Below, in pieces: positions 6,580 through 9,893 of a DNA stretch of 9,893 nt; the stretch's first letter is position 1, and every line of letters starts with the position of its first letter. Source of the stretch: CAZWHE01 sp964633825 (GTDB taxonomy: Bacteria; Planctomycetota; B15-G4; CAYZWU01). Location: positions 1 to 9,893 of the forward strand of contig CAZWHE010000147.1 of NCBI GenBank assembly GCA_964633825.1, written 5' to 3'. The notes beneath the pieces were generated by a model. It was not told where the DNA came from. It ran no database searches and worked only from the letters and a program-made list of their open reading frames with translations. The translations under genes and the position numbers were made by a program.

Positions 6580-7413
6580 TTACACCGTGAAGGGGGGCGG
6601 CTCGGGAATGTCGGGGTTGCGTTTTGCGTCTTTCGGTCTGCCCAGAACGGGAGAGGGTCCCTTCTCCATGTGAAGCTTCAGAAAGCCGAGCACGAGCTTC
6701 CGTTTCATGAGCTGAATGCCGCGGGCGGGATCGACTCCCTTGGGACAAACGTTGGAACACTCGCCCGCATAGTGGCAGGAGAAGATACCGTGTTTTCCGC
6801 CCACGCGCTCCGCCCTCTTCCTGAAGCCGCCGTCACGGGTGTCTCTCGAATAGCGATAGGATTGGGCGAGCGGTTGGGGACCGATGTATTCCCCATCGGT
6901 GGCCAGTGTGGGACAAGCCGCCATGCAGAGGCCGCACTTGATGCAGTATGTGAATTGAAGGTATGCGGTCAGATCGTCGGGCGACTGGTAGAACTCGCCC
7001 GTGGGCTCCATCATCTCCCTCTCGTCTTCACGGAGAATGTGGGGAAGTATGCCGATGTGCTTCTCGAAGAGAGGTCCCAGGTCCGGCACGAGATCGCGGA
7101 TGATGTCGAAGTTGGGCAGGGGCGCCACGGTCAGGTCTCTCCCCGTGATGTGAAGGATCTGGGTGTTGCAGGCGAGCCTTGGGACTCCGTTCAGGAGCAT
7201 GCCGCATGAGCCGCAGACGCCCATCCGGCAGGAAAAGCGCCAGGCGAGCGAAGCGTCCGCGTTGTTCTTGATCCAATGGAGACCGTCGAGAACGGTCATT
7301 CCGGGCTCTACGGAAATATCGAACTTCTGCCAGTAGGGCGAGACGTCCTTGTCGGGTGTAAAGCGGCGGACGTGGTAGGTGATGGTTCTCGTGTCCATTT
7401 TGCTTTCGATCAT
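6580..7413 (-). CDS. sdhB: Succinate dehydrogenase/fumarate reductase iron-sulfur subunit
   Basis: 277-residue Fe-S subunit linking the flavoprotein to the membrane quinone site. The N-terminal ferredoxin domain has the [2Fe-2S] ligands in SCRMGVCGSCGMLLNG with the distal Cys in RLAC. The C-terminal domain has CIKCGLCMAACP and FSCHYAGECSNVCPKGVDP, the ligands for the [4Fe-4S] and [3Fe-4S] clusters. The CxxCGLCxAACP form and the flanking EYIGP..LA.SYRYSRDTRD resemble FrdB-type subunits, so the direction of catalysis cannot be read from sequence. The start at 7413 follows AAGGG with a 6-nt spacer; a second in-frame ATG at 7398 has a poorer site. It is the last gene of the A-C-D-B operon, 59 nt after sdhD. 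The C-terminus is Pro-rich and ends against a repeat element. Confidence 0.93.
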   Translation of the reverse strand: MIESKMDTRTITYHVRRFTPDKDVSPYWQKFDISVEPGMTVLDGLHWIKNNADASLAWRFSCRMGVCGSCGMLLNGVPRLACNTQILHITGRDLTVAPLPNFDIIRDLVPDLGPLFEKHIGILPHILREDEREMMEPTGEFYQSPDDLTAYLQFTYCIKCGLCMAACPTLATDGEYIGPQPLAQSYRYSRDTRDGGFRKRAERVGGKHGIFSCHYAGECSNVCPKGVDPARGIQLMKRKLVLGFLKLHMEKGPSPVLGRPKDAKRNPDIPEPPPFTV

Positions 7414-7472
7414 ATCGTTCCCTTGCTCTTTTGTTGCGGCCCGAGATGGTGAAACAGGATCGAGTTCATCGA

Positions 7473-7853
7473 TCAGGCTCCCTCCGGAATGTTTCCGTGC
7501 GCGGCGATTGCGGCCCACGTTCCGAGCGCGAACAGTCCGACCCCGACAAGGACAAAGAGAACCGAGATGAATCTCTCCGTTCCCTTTCCGACTCCCAGCT
7601 CGAACAGGATCGTCCGAAATCCATAGAGACCGTGGTAGAGGGCGGCTCCCAGGAGCAGGACGTAGACGAATATGTAGCCCGTTGACTGCGCCCGCTCGGC
7701 CACGTTCACCCAGGCCGTGGCCGCCTCTCCCTCGACGGGATTGAACCAACCGAGAATGCTGTCGAGGTGCATGGTGATCATGTGAAGCCCGAGGAGGACG
7801 AGAATGATCACACCGGTCAGTATGTGCCAGGTCCAGCGGGATGTTTCAGTCAT
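7473..7853 (-). CDS. sdhD: Succinate dehydrogenase membrane anchor subunit D-like
   Basis: 126-residue membrane protein with three predicted helices (about 9-30, 57-80, 95-118). Candidate haem ligands are His24 at the end of helix 1 and His74 in YHGLYGFR, the second following the HxxxGxR pattern of SdhC/SdhD anchors. Between helices 1 and 2 is a loop with several acidic residues and two tryptophans. The start at 7853 is preferred over GTG 7862 because GAGGTG lies at the right distance upstream of the ATG. It begins 10 nt after the sdhC stop, and its ribosome binding site overlaps the end of sdhC, suggesting tight co-translation. Assignment rests on operon position, size and the HxxxGxR motif, because anchor subunits diverge strongly. 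Confidence 0.83.
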   Translation of the reverse strand: MTETSRWTWHILTGVIILVLLGLHMITMHLDSILGWFNPVEGEAATAWVNVAERAQSTGYIFVYVLLLGAALYHGLYGFRTILFELGVGKGTERFISVLFVLVGVGLFALGTWAAIAAHGNIPEGA

Positions 7854-7863
7854 GATTCTCACC

Positions 7864-8307
7864 TCAATGTCCCAAGACGAACAGGTCGTATCCGCCCGCG
7901 GCGGCGACGACGGCGGCCAGCAGCATGACGATCACCATGAGGGGACGCTGCACGTTGATCGAGGATTTGTAGGGGTAGACGGGCTCTTCCGCTTTTCCCA
8001 CGGCGAAGCCGAGCTCGATGAGGACGAGCCGGATGCCGTTGAGCGCGTGAAAAGCGAAAGCGGCGAAAACCAGGAATTCGCCGACCTGGAAAAAAGTGGA
8101 GGAAAGAGCTCCGTTGACGAGCTCGTTCCACTTGTCCGCTCCGAAGACGCGCGACGTGGTCACGAAAATGTGGAGCACGAAGTACAGGAGGATGCCGAGC
8201 CCCGTGATCCTGTGAAGGGTGTAGAGGTAACGCTCCGCACCCCAGCGGCCTCCTCCCAGCCAGCCGAAGATGCCCAACCGGTTCGGATATCTTTTCGGTT
8301 CGGCCAT
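7864..8307 (-). CDS. sdhC: Succinate dehydrogenase cytochrome b subunit
   Basis: 147-residue anchor with three hydrophobic segments (about 28-49, 72-97, 118-142). Typical SdhC features are ERYLYTLHRITGLG before and within helix 1 (His32-Arg33), His46 near its end, and FHALNGIR (His87, Gly91, Arg93) in helix 2. It would hold haem b and part of the quinone site together with the SdhD-like protein. The start at 8307 has AGGAGAG 6 nt upstream, lying within the sdhA stop region. It is separated by 11 nt from sdhA and by 10 nt from sdhD, so the four genes look like a single transcription unit. Confidence 0.9.
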   Translation of the reverse strand: MAEPKRYPNRLGIFGWLGGGRWGAERYLYTLHRITGLGILLYFVLHIFVTTSRVFGADKWNELVNGALSSTFFQVGEFLVFAAFAFHALNGIRLVLIELGFAVGKAEEPVYPYKSSINVQRPLMVIVMLLAAVVAAAGGYDLFVLGH

Positions 8308-8318
8308 GGGATTCTCTC

Positions 8319-9893
8319 CTAATACTTACGTTCTACAGGGACCCATTTCGTGATCGTCACGTCCTTGTAATCGAGCTTCGGGCCTTTGGGCTTGTGCGTC
8401 ACCAGGGTGTGATTCAGCCACTTTTCGTCGTCCCTCTTCGGAAAATCGCGCCGGGCATGGCCGCCGCGGGACTCCTCGCGGGCGAGGGCTGCCGTGACCA
8501 TGGCTTCGGCGAGGAGGAGGAGGTTTTCCAGTTCGAGCGTGTGAAGAAGGTTGGAGTTGTATACCCGGCCCTTGTCGTCGATCCGGACCTTTTCCATCCG
8601 TTTTCTGAAGGCTTTGATCTTTTTGAGCCCTTCGGCCAGCTCGGGACCGTCGCGGTAGACGCCGACGTGGAAGTCCATGACCTCGCGGAGCTCGGCCCGG
8701 ATCTGGAAGGGGTTTTCCTCTCCGTCGTTTTCGAGGAGGGCGTTGATGCGCTTCTCTTCTTCCTCCGCCGCGCCGGCGGGCACATGGGCGAGCGCAGGAT
8801 CCGTTTTCATGTACTCGACGATTCCCTCGCCCGTGATGCCGCCCCAGACGAGGCACTCGGCCGTCGAGTTGGTTCCGAGCCTGTTTGCGCCGTGGAGGGA
8901 CGTGCACGAGGCCTCGCCGGCAACCCAGCACCCCTCCATTTTCGTCTTGCCGCGGATGTCGCACTCGACGCCTCCCATCGAGTAGTGGGCGACGGGCCGG
9001 ATCGGGATCTGATCGTTGATCGGGTCGATGCCGAGGAATTTCATGCAGACCTCGCGGATCAGAGGGAGGCGCTTGTTGATCCTGTCGGCGCCGAGGTGGG
9101 TCAGGTCAAGGTTGACGTAGTCGAGGCCTTTCGGTCCGTCGAACCCCCGCCCCTCGTTGATTTCGGTGATCTCCGATCGGGAAACGATGTCGCGCGGCGC
9201 CAGCTCCATCATGGACGACGCGTAATTCTCCATGAAGCGGTCGCCGTTCTTGTTCCGGAGGTACCCGCCCTCTCCGCGGCAGCCTTCTGTCATCAAGATT
9301 CCCGACGGCACCAGGCCGGTGGGGTGGAACTGAAGGAACTCGGGGTCCTCGATAGCGAGCCCGGCCCGAAAGGCCATGGCCTGGCCGTCACCGGTCACGG
9401 TCTGGGAATAGGTGGTGAAGCCGTAAAGAGTGCCGAGCCCGCCGGAGGCGATGAGAAGCACCTTCCCCCGGAGGACGAGAAACCGCCCGGTGGGGGCGTC
9501 GATCATTGTCAGCCCGCAGAACTTTCCCTTTTCGGTGAGGATGGAGGTGACGAAAGCCTCGTCGTAGCGCGTGAAGGAATCGTTGTGCTTGGTGAGCGTG
9601 TCGTAGAGCGTCTGCATCTCGAAGAAGCCGGTCTTGTCCGCCGCCATGGTGGCGCGCGGATAGCTGTGTCCGCCGAAGGGGCGCTGCAGGATCCGTCCGT
9701 CATCGCGCCGCGACCAGGGAAGCCCCCAGTGGTCGAGGAGAAGGATCTCCTGGGGGGATTTCCGGACAAAGAGATCGACCACGTCCTGGTCGGCGAGGAA
9801 GTCGGATCCCTTGACCGTGTCCCAGGCGTGGAGGTCGAGGTTGTCGCCCTCTTCTTCGCGCAGAACGGCGGCGGTGCCTCCTTCGGCGCAGAC
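8319..9893 (-). CDS. sdhA: Succinate dehydrogenase/fumarate reductase flavoprotein subunit (5' end outside window)
   Basis: 524 residues are visible; the N-terminal few tens of residues, including the FAD GxGxxG loop and the flavinylated His, lie beyond the right edge. The visible part starts VCAEGGTAAVL, the stretch immediately after the His-linked FAD site. Conserved elements include DTVKGSDFLADQ, FHPTGL (about 9312-9329), TEGCRGEGG, the catalytic LAPRDIVSR (Arg codon near 9194), HYSMGG (His codon near 8987) and HGANRLGTNSTAECLVWGG (about 8840-8894). All expected active-site residues in the visible region are present. It oxidises succinate to fumarate, or the reverse, on the cytoplasmic face. 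It is the first visible gene of the operon and is followed by sdhC after 11 nt. Whether another gene precedes it cannot be seen. Confidence 0.95.
   Translation of the reverse strand, partial: VCAEGGTAAVLREEEGDNLDLHAWDTVKGSDFLADQDVVDLFVRKSPQEILLLDHWGLPWSRRDDGRILQRPFGGHSYPRATMAADKTGFFEMQTLYDTLTKHNDSFTRYDEAFVTSILTEKGKFCGLTMIDAPTGRFLVLRGKVLLIASGGLGTLYGFTTYSQTVTGDGQAMAFRAGLAIEDPEFLQFHPTGLVPSGILMTEGCRGEGGYLRNKNGDRFMENYASSMMELAPRDIVSRSEITEINEGRGFDGPKGLDYVNLDLTHLGADRINKRLPLIREVCMKFLGIDPINDQIPIRPVAHYSMGGVECDIRGKTKMEGCWVAGEASCTSLHGANRLGTNSTAECLVWGGITGEGIVEYMKTDPALAHVPAGAAEEEEKRINALLENDGEENPFQIRAELREVMDFHVGVYRDGPELAEGLKKIKAFRKRMEKVRIDDKGRVYNSNLLHTLELENLLLLAEAMVTAALAREESRGGHARRDFPKRDDEKWLNHTLVTHKPKGPKLDYKDVTITKWVPVERKY

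Noticed and set aside
1..9893. CRISPR array, tRNA or rRNA genes
   Set aside because: No regularly spaced direct repeats, no tRNA cloverleaf and no rRNA sequence were seen on either strand.

Overview
This is a high-GC bacterial window, probably from an uncultured, environmental and possibly anaerobic or facultative lineage. The gene mix is a LOG-family protein, a membrane-bound DUF224-type Fe-S oxidoreductase, secreted right-handed beta-helix repeats, a PknB-type kinase with a TPR tail, and a two-anchor succinate dehydrogenase/fumarate reductase. This suits the FCB/Planctomycetes/Acidobacteria/deltaproteobacterial range; nothing seen allows a firmer placement.

Layout, left to right: (1) the right part of a dispersed inverted-repeat element (1-177) touching the stop codon of a LOG-family gene (177-1010, minus); (2) a divergent intergenic gap, then a 631-residue Fe-S/membrane oxidoreductase (1148-3043, plus) resembling EtfAB:menaquinone oxidoreductases; (3) a 217-bp element with perfect 32-bp inverted ends (3044-3260), starting on the base after that gene's stop; (4) a secreted beta-helix gene (from 3407) that loses its homology in mid-coil near 4369, where sequence coding for a Ser/Thr kinase begins in another frame and without its ATP-binding lobe; the rest of the kinase, a membrane helix and about seven TPRs run to 6360; (5) a second complete element (6363-6578), inverted relative to the first and wedged between two convergent stop codons; (6) a minus-strand sdhA-sdhC-sdhD-sdhB operon, with sdhA running off the right edge.

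The core metabolic logic is quinone-linked electron transfer. The DUF224 oxidoreductase probably feeds electrons from electron-transfer flavoprotein into the (mena)quinone pool, and the succinate dehydrogenase/fumarate reductase exchanges electrons with the same pool. Between them lies an accessory stretch, the beta-helix/kinase chimera, bracketed by two inverted copies of the dispersed element.

The most unusual content is the element family. It has long terminal inverted repeats that covary between copies, a second internal hairpin, no visible target-site duplication and no coding capacity, and every visible end next to a gene lies within 0-2 bp of a stop codon. The second notable item is the beta-helix/kinase junction, which looks like a deletion or recombination breakpoint (or an assembly chimera).
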